From positions 62,001-126,000 of the forward strand of contig NZ_JAMSKT010000001.1 of the NCBI RefSeq assembly GCF_023806125.1: a stretch of 64,000 nucleotides of DNA. The letters run 5' to 3'. The notes beneath the pieces were generated by a model that saw only the letters and a program-made list of their open reading frames with translations, searched no databases and had not been told where the DNA came from. The stretch is from Clostridium caldaquaticum. GTDB taxonomy: Bacteria; Bacillota; Clostridia; Clostridiales; Clostridiaceae. Positions 55,024 through 63,483 of the stretch are shown here, in pieces. The stretch's first letter is position 1, and the number at the start of each line of letters is the position of its first letter. The position numbers and the translations under genes were made by a program.

Positions 55024-56127
55024 TTAAGTACTTTGTGAATTATAAATATTTATCTTTTTATATTTAATTTTAGCTGCAATAAAAATAATAACAGGTAAAA
55101 TAATTTCAAAAGGTATTTTATAATATGGTGCTATCTGAGATGACCATTTTTTTAATTCCATTATGTCATCAACTACCAAAAAGCCTAAATTATAAATTAT
55201 CAATGCTATAGGCACTACAATAAATCTATAATCTTTAAAATTAAATAATTTGGAAACACCTTTTGAAGCACCAAAGAGACAAATACTTATTTTTATTGTA
55301 CATGTAATTAAAAATGCAATAGAAACTACCGACTCCAATCTCTGCAAAAAATTAGCTATATTTATTAATGAAACTGTAATATAGCCGGCATAAAAACTTA
55401 TTGAAATTACGTATTCCCCTAAAACCATCACATTTCTAATTGCTAAGGTAAAAATCATTAATCCTGTAATAATTACCCCCATCATATAAGTTTTAAATAC
55501 AGCTTTTTTATCTTTTAAAGAAGAAAAAATCATAGTAAATATAACCGTCTCTGCAAAAGGAAAAGAAAATGCGGAAAACGCCCCAGTGATAAGGGGCTTT
55601 ACACCATTTTCCATTATAGGCAGTATTTTATTTATATTAATGTTTTGTATAGACAATGTAATGGTAAGAAATAACATAATATTAAGAAAATTAAAAAGAA
55701 ACTCTGCCCATCTTCCGAGCACTTCAATACCTTCCTTTACACCCCAAATACATAAGAACATAATACATGCCATCATCACCTCTCTAGGAGTCCTTGGAAG
55801 TCCAATATTATTTACAAAATCTGCAAAATTATTAAGTGCTAATGAACCTACATGTATTGCAAACCAGATAAATAGTATATTAGCAACTGTTCCGAATAAC
55901 TTTCCTAAAACCAATACAGATATATCGAAAATATCTTTTCCAGGAAACATTGAAATAAGCTTTGCATAAATAAACAGCATAGGAAAAGATAAAATCATTC
56001 CTATAATAATAGCAAGCCACACATCTTTTTTAGCTTCCCCGCCTGTACCTACCACTACTGTACTGCCTTGTATAAATAAAATCAAAAGAACCATACCTTG
56101 TTTATTGGAAATCACTTCTTTGTTCAT
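55024..56127 (-). CDS. GerB-type germinant receptor permease, operon 2, second copy
   Basis: A 367-residue membrane protein of about ten helices in the GerAB family. It starts MNKEVISNKQGMVLLILFIQ, and GKDIFDISVLVLGKLFG near residue 70 and FPFAETVIFTMIFSSLKDKK near 185 match its immediate upstream sister closely, so these two arose by a recent tandem duplication. The genes overlap by four bases (ATGA). It is the last gene of operon 2. Divergence is highest in the membrane helices around residues 90-130, which may reflect germinant choice. Confidence 0.87.
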   Translation of the reverse strand: MNKEVISNKQGMVLLILFIQGSTVVVGTGGEAKKDVWLAIIIGMILSFPMLFIYAKLISMFPGKDIFDISVLVLGKLFGTVANILFIWFAIHVGSLALNNFADFVNNIGLPRTPREVMMACIMFLCIWGVKEGIEVLGRWAEFLFNFLNIMLFLTITLSIQNININKILPIMENGVKPLITGAFSAFSFPFAETVIFTMIFSSLKDKKAVFKTYMMGVIITGLMIFTLAIRNVMVLGEYVISISFYAGYITVSLINIANFLQRLESVVSIAFLITCTIKISICLFGASKGVSKLFNFKDYRFIVVPIALIIYNLGFLVVDDIMELKKWSSQIAPYYKIPFEIILPVIIFIAAKIKYKKINIYNSQST

Positions 56128-57221
56128 ACTCTTATCTCCCCGCTGCTTTTGCGCAGTTTTATTTTAGCGACAATAAAAATTACAACAGGTAAAATCACCT
56201 GAAATATAAAGGCATAGTAAAAATATACCTGTTCTACCCATCTGTTTAATTCCATCATATTTTTATAAACAAGAAATTCTACATTTAAAATAATCAGTGC
56301 AATAGGCACTACAATAAACCTGTAGTCTTTGAAATTAAACAATTTAGAAATGCCTTTTGAAGCACCTAAAAGACACATGCTTATTTTAATAAAACCTGCA
56401 ATCAAAAATGTAATAGCCAGAACTGACTCCAGTCTCTGAAGAAATTCAGTAATATTTATTGTTTTAATTGCAGCATAACTTGGAAAATAGTTAAGTGATA
56501 TAATATAATCTCCCAATACAAGAGTATTTATAAAGGATATAACTGTTAATAATATTCCTCCTATGATTAAACCTACTATATAACTTTTAAAAGGTGATTT
56601 TTTATCCTTTAAGGAGGAAAAAACCATAATAAATATAACTGTTTCTGCAAAGGGAAACGCAAATGCTGAAAGTGCTCCTTTAATTACAGGTTTTATACCC
56701 TCTTCCAATACAGGCAGAATATTAACAATATTAATATTTTGTATACATAATAATTCTTGAAAAATTATTATAATCATGAGAACACTAAAAAAAAATTCTG
56801 CCCATCTTCCTATTACTTCAATGCCTGCCTTTACTCCCCAAGCAGATAAAATCATAATACACGCCATCGGTGCAACACTAGGAGTTTCTTGAAGTCCAAC
56901 AATGCTTATAAATTCAGAAAAATTAGACAAAACCAATGCTCCTAAATGTATTGCAAACCAGATAAATAGTATATTAACTATTCTGCCGAGTAGTCTACCT
57001 AAAACCATTATTGATATGTCAAAAATATCTTTTCCAGGAAACATGGAAAGAAGCTTTGCATATATAAGCACTATAGGAAAAGTTAATAAAATTCCTATAA
57101 TATTTGCAAGCCACATATCTTTTTTAGCCTCTCCTCCTGAGCATACTACAAGAGTACTTCCAAGTATAAAAAGTATTACTAAAGTTATACCTTGTTTATC
57201 AGAAATTACTTCTTTGTTCAT
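56124..57221 (-). CDS. GerB-type germinant receptor permease, operon 2, first copy
   Basis: A 365-residue GerAB-family permease with about ten helices. It begins MNKEVISDKQGITLVILFIL and has FPFAETVIFIMVFSSLKDKK near residue 187. It is paralogous to the next gene over its full length. It overlaps the small D-like gene by four bases (ATGA), with AGGAG ahead. Translational coupling through the whole operon suggests balanced output of the subunits. Confidence 0.87.
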   Translation of the reverse strand: MNKEVISDKQGITLVILFILGSTLVVCSGGEAKKDMWLANIIGILLTFPIVLIYAKLLSMFPGKDIFDISIMVLGRLLGRIVNILFIWFAIHLGALVLSNFSEFISIVGLQETPSVAPMACIMILSAWGVKAGIEVIGRWAEFFFSVLMIIIIFQELLCIQNINIVNILPVLEEGIKPVIKGALSAFAFPFAETVIFIMVFSSLKDKKSPFKSYIVGLIIGGILLTVISFINTLVLGDYIISLNYFPSYAAIKTINITEFLQRLESVLAITFLIAGFIKISMCLLGASKGISKLFNFKDYRFIVVPIALIILNVEFLVYKNMMELNRWVEQVYFYYAFIFQVILPVVIFIVAKIKLRKSSGEIRV

Positions 57222-57448
57222 ATTTTTATCTCCTGTATTTTCTTTAATATAGGTAAAATAAGCTTTGTCGTGATAGATGCTATACTTGGAATGCTGGTTC
57301 CAATCCTAATATTTATACTGCAAGTTAAAGCTATAAGCATAAATATAACATATACTATAATCTGTTTCTTTTCTTTTTTCTTAAGGAGGTAAGCTATTTC
57401 AATAAACATTATTATAAAATAAATTAATAAAACCAGCAGTACATTCAA
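57218..57448 (-). CDS. Small two-helix germination protein (D-subunit-like), operon 2
   Basis: A 76-residue protein with two membrane helices (~2-20 and ~30-48) separated by a lysine-rich turn (LKKKEKKQ). It has the same length and place as the D-like protein of operon 1 but low similarity. It lies three bases after gerC and overlaps the first gerB gene. By context it is a receptor-associated D protein. Confidence 0.68.
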   Translation of the reverse strand: MNVLLVLLIYFIIMFIEIAYLLKKKEKKQIIVYVIFMLIALTCSINIRIGTSIPSIASITTKLILPILKKIQEIKI

Positions 57449-57451
57449 ACT

Positions 57452-58603
57452 TTATTTTCCTCCTTTCATAGGTTTAGAAGCCAGTACGCTTCCTTTTATA
57501 TTTAAGTCTACATTAACTTCCACCGGCAGGCTTGAAAATTCTTCAGACCAATTTTCCTTTAACTTTTTCCAAAGCTTCGGATTTTTTATTTCTACTTTTT
57601 TTCCAAAACCAAAAACATCGCTTTTATATTCATTTTGAAGCTTTTTTATTATACTTTCCAGCCTTGCCTTTATAACCTTTTCTCCTTCCCGTTTTATCAT
57701 TTCTTCTATGTCTTCTTTGGAAAAGTCTAAGTTTCCGTTTAATTCAGATATATTAACAGTAGTGTCAACATCTACCTTCATTGTAATTTCTCCGTTAGAA
57801 AATACAGGTTTTACTTTTGTTTTATTATCAAGTATTTCAAAGGTTATATTGTTTTTCGTATCTGCAATGTTTTGAACTACAATGAGACCGCTCTTCAGTT
57901 TATCTTCTACCATCAGTGAATACTGGGTTTCTTCGCCATTTAAATATCCTGTTATCTTGTCATATTTTAAAACAGCACTGCCGCTGATTTCAGGTTCAAA
58001 TTTATCATCTGATTTTTTTATATTTACAATGGGTACTAACATTGCAGTATCTTTAGAGGCTAAATTTGCAACAATATTTATTAATCGAGTTTTTGGATAC
58101 TTAGGTGAACTTTTCTGATTGTCAACAATATACTCTAACCTATCTGTTCTGATTTCTTTTATAGAATGATTAATCTGTAAAATTTCCTTCGCTGTTTCTT
58201 CTTTTGAAATTAAAATCAGTACATCTCCTCTAATCTCTGCACCTCTGTAAAAAAGATCCATAACAGTAGTAATATCTTCAGAAATAACCTTCTCACTGAA
58301 AATAAGCATAGTAGTATGAGCCCAATATCCTTTTTTTCCCATTTTGGATATTGCGTTTCTTATAGCTTCTAAAATGGTACTTCCTTTACTTTCAGAAAGC
58401 TCAGACTGCAGTTCTTTTTCCTGAGGTTTAGGCTTTATAAGTTCAAGTGTAATAACATACTGATTATCTCTATTGTCTTTATCAACAGCACATCCTATCA
58501 CAATATTATACTTTTCAACATCTTTATAGTCCCAGCAGGAAGTGCATATAAATACATTAATTATTACAAGAGCTAAAGCTAGAAATTTTTTTAATAATCT
58601 CAT
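57452..58603 (-). CDS. GerC-type germinant receptor lipoprotein, operon 2
   Basis: A 383-residue Ger(x)C protein. The signal peptide ends at the lipobox CTSC (Cys near residue 23), followed by the WDYKDVEKYNIVIGCAVDKD opening typical of the family, AHTTMLIFSEKVISED near 95 and the C-terminal DVFGFGKKVEIKNPKLWKKL. It lies four bases after gerA with AGAGG ahead of the ATG. It forms the receptor together with the operon 2 A and B subunits. Confidence 0.92.
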   Translation of the reverse strand: MRLLKKFLALALVIINVFICTSCWDYKDVEKYNIVIGCAVDKDNRDNQYVITLELIKPKPQEKELQSELSESKGSTILEAIRNAISKMGKKGYWAHTTMLIFSEKVISEDITTVMDLFYRGAEIRGDVLILISKEETAKEILQINHSIKEIRTDRLEYIVDNQKSSPKYPKTRLINIVANLASKDTAMLVPIVNIKKSDDKFEPEISGSAVLKYDKITGYLNGEETQYSLMVEDKLKSGLIVVQNIADTKNNITFEILDNKTKVKPVFSNGEITMKVDVDTTVNISELNGNLDFSKEDIEEMIKREGEKVIKARLESIIKKLQNEYKSDVFGFGKKVEIKNPKLWKKLKENWSEEFSSLPVEVNVDLNIKGSVLASKPMKGGK

Positions 58604-58607
58604 TTAC

Positions 58608-60119
58608 TTAGCCTCTTTTCTCAGAATTTATTTGTTTCTGCCTCTTTCTATTTCTAGTAATCAATTTGTTTCTAAAATTCATGTAAACCCAAGGTGCTCT
58701 TATTGCAGTGTCTTTTAAATCTTCAGACTTAATACTTGCTGTATTTAACATATATGGAACTCCAAAAGACCTCATGGACATGAGGTAAAGAAATAACCCC
58801 ATTACTCCGAAGATATAGCCGTAAAGTCCTAAAAAAGAAGCTAAAACAATAAATATATATCTTACCATTATACAGGCTCCTATCATTTTAGGAACAATAA
58901 AAGAAGCAATTCCCGTTGTAGCCACTACTATAACTATAGGAGCACTTACAATTCTTGCATTTACCGCTGCATCCCCAAGAATTAAGGCACCAACTATACT
59001 CACCGCCTGCCCTATAGGTCTTGGCAGTCTGACTCCTGCTTCTCTAAGCACAGAAAAACCAGTAAGCATAATTAAATTTTCCAACACTGTAGGAAAAGGT
59101 ATGCCTAGTCTTGCGGTATATATGCTTATTAAAAGAGAGGTTGGTATAAGCTCCTGATGAAAGCATACTACTGATATATATAAAGCTGGTACACTTATTG
59201 TCATAAAAAATGCAAGCATTCTAACCAATCTATTGTAGGTACCAAATATATAGTTAAGATAATAATCTTCGTATATATCGAAATACTCTAAGAATATAAA
59301 AGGCAGCAGAAGAACAAATGGAGTACCGTCGCATATTACGCCAATTCTTCCTTCTAAAAGCTTTGCTGCAACTATATCAGGACTTTCCGTAGTTCCTATT
59401 GTATCAAAAAGAGATAACGGAGAGTCTTGTATAAATTCCTGAATATACTGAGACTCTAATATACCGTCAATATTAATATTTTGAAGCCTTTTATTAAGTT
59501 CCTTAAGAATTTCTTCATTAGCTATGCCTTCTATATAAGTTACGCATATTTTTGTTTTAGTCTCTGTACCAACTTCACTGAAAATAAATTTAAGGCTGGG
59601 ATTTTTCACTCTTCTTCTTATTAAAGTTGTGTTGGTCATAATGCTTTCAGTAAAAGCTTCTCTTGACCCCTTAATTACTTTTTCTGTTGAAGATTCAGTT
59701 AGTGCTCTTACCGGCCAGCCTTTAGTATCTATTATTAAGCCTTCATCAAAACCATCTATTAAAAGAAGTGTATCTCCATACAGCATATCCCATGTTAATT
59801 CGTTTATATCTTTTTTCCTGTTTACTTCTGCAGAAATAATAATTTTTTTAATTATTATCTCTAGTATATTGTCAGGTGAAACCACTCCCCCTACATTTAA
59901 ACTGCTGATGTTAATATTCATTAACCTCTCTATTATGTGTTCATTAACAAGCTGCTTATTTACCATTCCATCGGCATATATGATACAGTATTTTAAATTG
60001 CTGTTATATTTATTTTCAAACTCTCTGAATTTTATTGCATTATCATTTTTAAAGAACTCTTTTAAAAACTTCAGATTTTCCTTAAGTGACCTTGTTAAAT
60101 TGAAGTTTATATTTCCCAT
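58608..60119 (-). CDS. GerA-type germinant receptor subunit, operon 2
   Basis: A 503-residue subunit with an N-terminal hydrophilic domain (~1-280) and five or six C-terminal helices. The family segments STEKVIKGSREAFTESIMTNT near residue 140, TLIRRRVKNPSLKF near 160 and REAGVRLPRPIGQAVSIVGALILGDAAV near 365 are intact. It leads operon 2, with AGAGGGG ahead of the ATG. A possible sigma-G promoter lies 53 bases upstream, as expected for forespore-expressed receptor genes. Confidence 0.92.
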   Translation of the reverse strand: MGNINFNLTRSLKENLKFLKEFFKNDNAIKFREFENKYNSNLKYCIIYADGMVNKQLVNEHIIERLMNINISSLNVGGVVSPDNILEIIIKKIIISAEVNRKKDINELTWDMLYGDTLLLIDGFDEGLIIDTKGWPVRALTESSTEKVIKGSREAFTESIMTNTTLIRRRVKNPSLKFIFSEVGTETKTKICVTYIEGIANEEILKELNKRLQNINIDGILESQYIQEFIQDSPLSLFDTIGTTESPDIVAAKLLEGRIGVICDGTPFVLLLPFIFLEYFDIYEDYYLNYIFGTYNRLVRMLAFFMTISVPALYISVVCFHQELIPTSLLISIYTARLGIPFPTVLENLIMLTGFSVLREAGVRLPRPIGQAVSIVGALILGDAAVNARIVSAPIVIVVATTGIASFIVPKMIGACIMVRYIFIVLASFLGLYGYIFGVMGLFLYLMSMRSFGVPYMLNTASIKSEDLKDTAIRAPWVYMNFRNKLITRNRKRQKQINSEKRG

Positions 60120-60171
60120 GCTTTATCCCCTCTTGTATTCTTTTACTTAGCCTTAATTTACTTCTTTAAAA

Positions 60172-60201
60172 TATTATTTATATTTTCCTGGCAAAATATT
60201 C
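60172..60201 (-). promoter_or_regulatory. Possible sigma-G promoter of ger operon 2
   Basis: On the - strand GAATA (60201-60197), an 18-base spacer and AATAATA (60178-60172). This differs by one base from the sigma-G -10 pattern CATNMTA. It is based on the motif only. Confidence 0.35.
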
Positions 60202-60247
60202 TTATTAAATTTTCAATAGTAACTATTTTAATTTGCTCAAAAAAATA

Positions 60248-60288
60248 AAAAACTTTCCAAACCCTAAAAAGAGTCTGAAAAGTTTTTT
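60248..60288 (-). terminator. Terminator of the CdaR-like gene
   Basis: An imperfect stem (AAAAAACTTTCCA and TCTGAAAAGTTTTTT) with a T-run on the - strand, just past the stop at 60290. Confidence 0.6.
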
Positions 60289-60289
60289 A

Positions 60290-61240
60290 TTATAAAGTTT
60301 TATTTTCCTTCCAGATAAGAAAAGCAATTATAAACACAGCTGCTTCTCTAAAGTTTCTTATATCAAAACCTGTTTCTTTAGTTATTTTATCAAGCCTGTA
60401 TATAAGTGTGTTTCTGTGCACGTATAGCTTTCTTGCAGCATCACTTACATTAAGATCGCAGTTTACAAATTCCTCTATAGTATTTATAATTTCACTGTCG
60501 AAAGAATTGAATTTATCTTTGAATCTGTTAAAAAGCTCACCTTTAACCTGAGGATTTATATTGTAAACTATTTTTTCAAAAAGCACCTTATCATAAAAGA
60601 AAATCTCTTCTTTAAGTCCAAAGTTTTTACGCAGAGCAAAACATTCTAAAGCTTCATCATAGGCTTTCTTAATATCTTTTATATTGCTGATTGGATTTCT
60701 ATAGCTTACATAGCACTTGCAGTATAAATCAGACACAATAGACTCTTTTATACTTTGTGCATGCTCATCTATATCCTCAAAATAACCTAATAAAACTATG
60801 CAGTTTTTGTATATGAAGCTTATAGTTTCTCCCTGACTGTAAAGCTGCCTTACAATATTTAAAGCTTCAAATCTGCTTCCATCCACGTTTATTAAAAACA
60901 AGGTGCAGCCTTTTGATATAAATGAAATATCTTTTCCTAAAGACTCAGCTGAAGCTTCTTTTCCTTCCAAAACTTCAATAATAGCCTGCTCTCTCATGGA
61001 AAAAATTTCCCTATATTTATTTTCAATAGTATATCTTAAAAGAGCTGTACAGTTTTCTTCACACTTTAAAATTTCTAAGATTACCCTTGATGTGCCTAAA
61101 TTCATTATTGATGAAGTAATTTCCGAGCTTTCCACACCTTCTAATCCTGAATACTTAAAATTTCCATCTTCAAATATCAGATTAAATTTTATACCTGTAC
61201 TGCTAATTAAGTCTTGCAGAAAGCTTTGGAAAGTATACAT
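60290..61240 (-). CDS. CdaR/PucR-type transcriptional regulator
   Basis: A 316-residue regulator. The C-terminal PucR-type helix-turn-helix (CDLNVSDAARKLYVHRNTLIYRLDKI, ~257-285) is clear, preceded by a GGDEF-like variant domain (~110-245) typical of CdaR regulators. The N-terminus has no named sensor. In carbohydrate or organic-acid systems these proteins act as activators or repressors. It lies 20 bases after the msmK-like ATPase gene, so the two are one operon and it may control sugar uptake genes (inference). Confidence 0.82.
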   Translation of the reverse strand: MYTFQSFLQDLISSTGIKFNLIFEDGNFKYSGLEGVESSEITSSIMNLGTSRVILEILKCEENCTALLRYTIENKYREIFSMREQAIIEVLEGKEASAESLGKDISFISKGCTLFLINVDGSRFEALNIVRQLYSQGETISFIYKNCIVLLGYFEDIDEHAQSIKESIVSDLYCKCYVSYRNPISNIKDIKKAYDEALECFALRKNFGLKEEIFFYDKVLFEKIVYNINPQVKGELFNRFKDKFNSFDSEIINTIEEFVNCDLNVSDAARKLYVHRNTLIYRLDKITKETGFDIRNFREAAVFIIAFLIWKENKTL

Positions 61241-61260
61241 TAAATCTTCACGCCCCTAAA

Positions 61261-62370
61261 CTATACAACTGTTTTTTCTGTTTCTTTATCAAATACATGT
61301 ATTCTAGTTTCATCTAATGCAATTTTTAATTTATCTCCAGCCTTAGCTTTTGAACTTCCATTTACTCTTGCTGTAATGTTTGATTTTCCTTTTGAAAGGT
61401 AGATATAAGTTTCAGCTCCCATAAGCTCTGTAACTTCAACTGCTGCTGTTACTACAGAATTTGGATGCTTAGCTATGAACTCTTCATTGTCATCAATATT
61501 TTCTGGTCTTATTCCCATTATAACTTCTTTTCCTACATAACCTTCCTTTTTAACAACAGCACCTTTTTCTGCTGGAAGAGTTACTCTATCTTCTCCAAAA
61601 ACAAGAACTATTTGTCCGTTTACTTCTTCAACCTTAGCATCTATAAAGTTCATCTGTGGTGAACCAATAAATCCAGCTACAAATATATTTGCCGGGTGGT
61701 CATATATGTGCTGTGGAGTATCAACCTGCTGGATAACTCCATCCTTCATAACAACTATTCTTGTACCCATTGTCATAGCTTCTGTCTGATCGTGAGTAAC
61801 GTATATAAATGTAGTTTGTAATTTCTTATGAAGCTTGGATATCTCAGTTCTCATTTGTACTCTTAACTTAGCATCAAGGTTTGATAAAGGCTCGTCCATC
61901 AAGAATACCTTTGGCTCTCTAACTATAGCACGACCAAGGGCAACTCTTTGTCTTTGTCCTCCGGAAAGTGCCTTTGGCTTTCTGTCAAGTAAATGCTCTA
62001 TATCAAGAATTTTAGCTGCTTCTTTAACCTTCTTGTCTATTTCAGCTTTTGGAACCTTTCTTAACTTAAGACCAAAAGCCATGTTGTCATATACACTCAT
62101 GTGTGGATATAATGCATAATTTTGGAAAACCATTGCAATATCTCTGTCCTTTGGAGCAACATCATTAACCAGCTTATCACCGATATGCAGCTCCCCTTTT
62201 GATATTTCTTCAAGTCCTGCTATCATTCTAAGTGTTGTAGACTTACCGCATCCTGATGGTCCAACGAAAACTATAAACTCTTTATCGTCTATATCTAAGC
62301 TGAAATCCTTAACTGCTGTTACGTTCCCCTGATAAATTTTATAAATATGTTTTAATGATAAACTTGCCAT
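61261..62370 (-). CDS. Carbohydrate ABC transporter ATPase (MsmK/UgpC type)
   Basis: A 369-residue ATPase of the MalK class. Walker A is GPSGCGKST, the signature is LSGGQRQRVALGRA and Walker B is VFLMDEPLSNLDAKLR. A C-terminal OB-fold regulatory domain (~240-369) carries the MGIRPENI motif. No permease or binding protein is adjacent. In Gram-positive bacteria such orphan ATPases (MsmK, MsmX) energise several sugar importers. AGGGAGG precedes the ATG. An operator-like motif at 62425-62437 is shared with the mglB promoter. Confidence 0.9.
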   Translation of the reverse strand: MASLSLKHIYKIYQGNVTAVKDFSLDIDDKEFIVFVGPSGCGKSTTLRMIAGLEEISKGELHIGDKLVNDVAPKDRDIAMVFQNYALYPHMSVYDNMAFGLKLRKVPKAEIDKKVKEAAKILDIEHLLDRKPKALSGGQRQRVALGRAIVREPKVFLMDEPLSNLDAKLRVQMRTEISKLHKKLQTTFIYVTHDQTEAMTMGTRIVVMKDGVIQQVDTPQHIYDHPANIFVAGFIGSPQMNFIDAKVEEVNGQIVLVFGEDRVTLPAEKGAVVKKEGYVGKEVIMGIRPENIDDNEEFIAKHPNSVVTAAVEVTELMGAETYIYLSKGKSNITARVNGSSKAKAGDKLKIALDETRIHVFDKETEKTVV

Positions 62371-62424
62371 TATATAATTCCTCCCTACAATAAATTATTC
62401 TTATAGCATGTCTTTATTGTAGCA

Positions 62425-62437
62425 TGTAAACGGTACA
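62425..62437 (+). promoter_or_regulatory. CG-centred operator-like motif at the msmK promoter
   Basis: TGTAAACGGTACA, arms TGTA and TACA around a CG. It matches the mglB-upstream motif at 11 of 13 positions and lies 55 bases before the msmK-like start. Confidence 0.4.
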
Positions 62438-62468
62438 AAAACTATTCGTAAACTATACAAAAGAAAAT

Positions 62469-63404
62469 CTATGATTTTGTAGAAAAGTACAAACCCTGAT
62501 ATAAATCTTTTTCTATCAGTTTTCTATCTATGGCATTTAGTATCTCCCATTTTTTAAGGCTCCACATAGGTCCTATTAAAAGCTCTCTAGGTGCATCCCC
62601 TGTAAGCCTGTGAACAACCATATCCTGTGGAAGCATTGCAATAGAAGTACAGATTAAATCTATATACTCTTCCTGCTCTAAAAAATCTAATAACCCTTTT
62701 TCGTACATTTTAACTAATGGTGTGTTTTCCATTAGGTGAAGAAGGTGAAACTTTATTCCCTTGATATGCTTATGTGCTGCATAGTTAACTGTAGATAGCA
62801 TATCCTCCTTAGTTTCATAAGGAAGACCAAAAATAGTATGAACTACAACATCTATATTTCTGCTATGAAGTTTTTCCAAAGCCTCTTCAAATGTGCTTAA
62901 TGTATATCCTCTGTTTATAAGTCTGGCACTTTTATCATTTATTGTCTGAAGACCTAGCTCCACCCAAACATAAACTTTATGACTAAGTTCCTCTAACAAA
63001 TCTAAAACCTCATATGGAAGGCAATCAGGCCTTGTGGCAATAGCCAGTGCCACTACTCCCTCCTGATTTACAGCTTCTTCATATTTTTTCCTAAGTTCAT
63101 CTACAGGTGCATAAGTGTTGGTATAAGCCTGAAAATAAGCTATATACTTTCCTTCCTTCCACTTTTTATTCATCATTGCCTTTATATCTTCAAACTGTCT
63201 GGTTATAGAAAAATTTCTATTGCCTGCAAAGTCCCCTGAGCCTCTTTCACTGCAAAAAACGCATCCTCCCCGGCTTATTGTACCGTCTCTGTTAGGACAG
63301 GAAAAACCAGCATCTAAGGAAATCTTAAACACCTTTTCTCCAAATTTTTCTCTTAAAAAATAATTTAAACTATGATATCTTTTTCCTCCCCAATCCTTTT
63401 GCAT
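62469..63404 (-). CDS. Radical SAM protein, YhcC/TIGR01212 type
   Basis: A 311-residue radical SAM enzyme. The cluster-binding motif near residue 31 is CPNRDGTISRGGCVFC (Cys-x11-Cys-x2-Cys), different from the common CxxxCxxC but usual in this family and in Elp3-like proteins. WVELGLQTINDKSARLINRGY near 150 and VHTIFGLPYETKEDM near 185 fit the radical SAM barrel. The biological reaction of this family is not established. The start ATG at 63404 has GGAGGT four bases ahead. It is a single gene. Confidence 0.87.
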   Translation of the reverse strand: MQKDWGGKRYHSLNYFLREKFGEKVFKISLDAGFSCPNRDGTISRGGCVFCSERGSGDFAGNRNFSITRQFEDIKAMMNKKWKEGKYIAYFQAYTNTYAPVDELRKKYEEAVNQEGVVALAIATRPDCLPYEVLDLLEELSHKVYVWVELGLQTINDKSARLINRGYTLSTFEEALEKLHSRNIDVVVHTIFGLPYETKEDMLSTVNYAAHKHIKGIKFHLLHLMENTPLVKMYEKGLLDFLEQEEYIDLICTSIAMLPQDMVVHRLTGDAPRELLIGPMWSLKKWEILNAIDRKLIEKDLYQGLYFSTKS

Positions 63405-63422
63405 AAGGACCTCCTTTTCTAA

Positions 63423-63446
63423 GGTGCCAGTCCCTTACCTGGCACC
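63423..63446. repeat. GTGCCAGG-type palindrome, copy 2
   Basis: GGTGCCAG and CTGGCACC flank an 8-base centre. The GTGCCAG core is the same as in the palindrome at 32961-32982. Confidence 0.6.
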
Positions 63447-63483
63447 CCCTTTAATTTTACCCTGTGCATTTTATAATGTCTAG

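Noticed and set aside
59629-60150. 173-residue plus-strand open frame opposite gerA of operon 2
   Set aside because: It is a shadow of gerA, Ser/Leu/Phe-rich as expected for an antisense frame, without a start signal.
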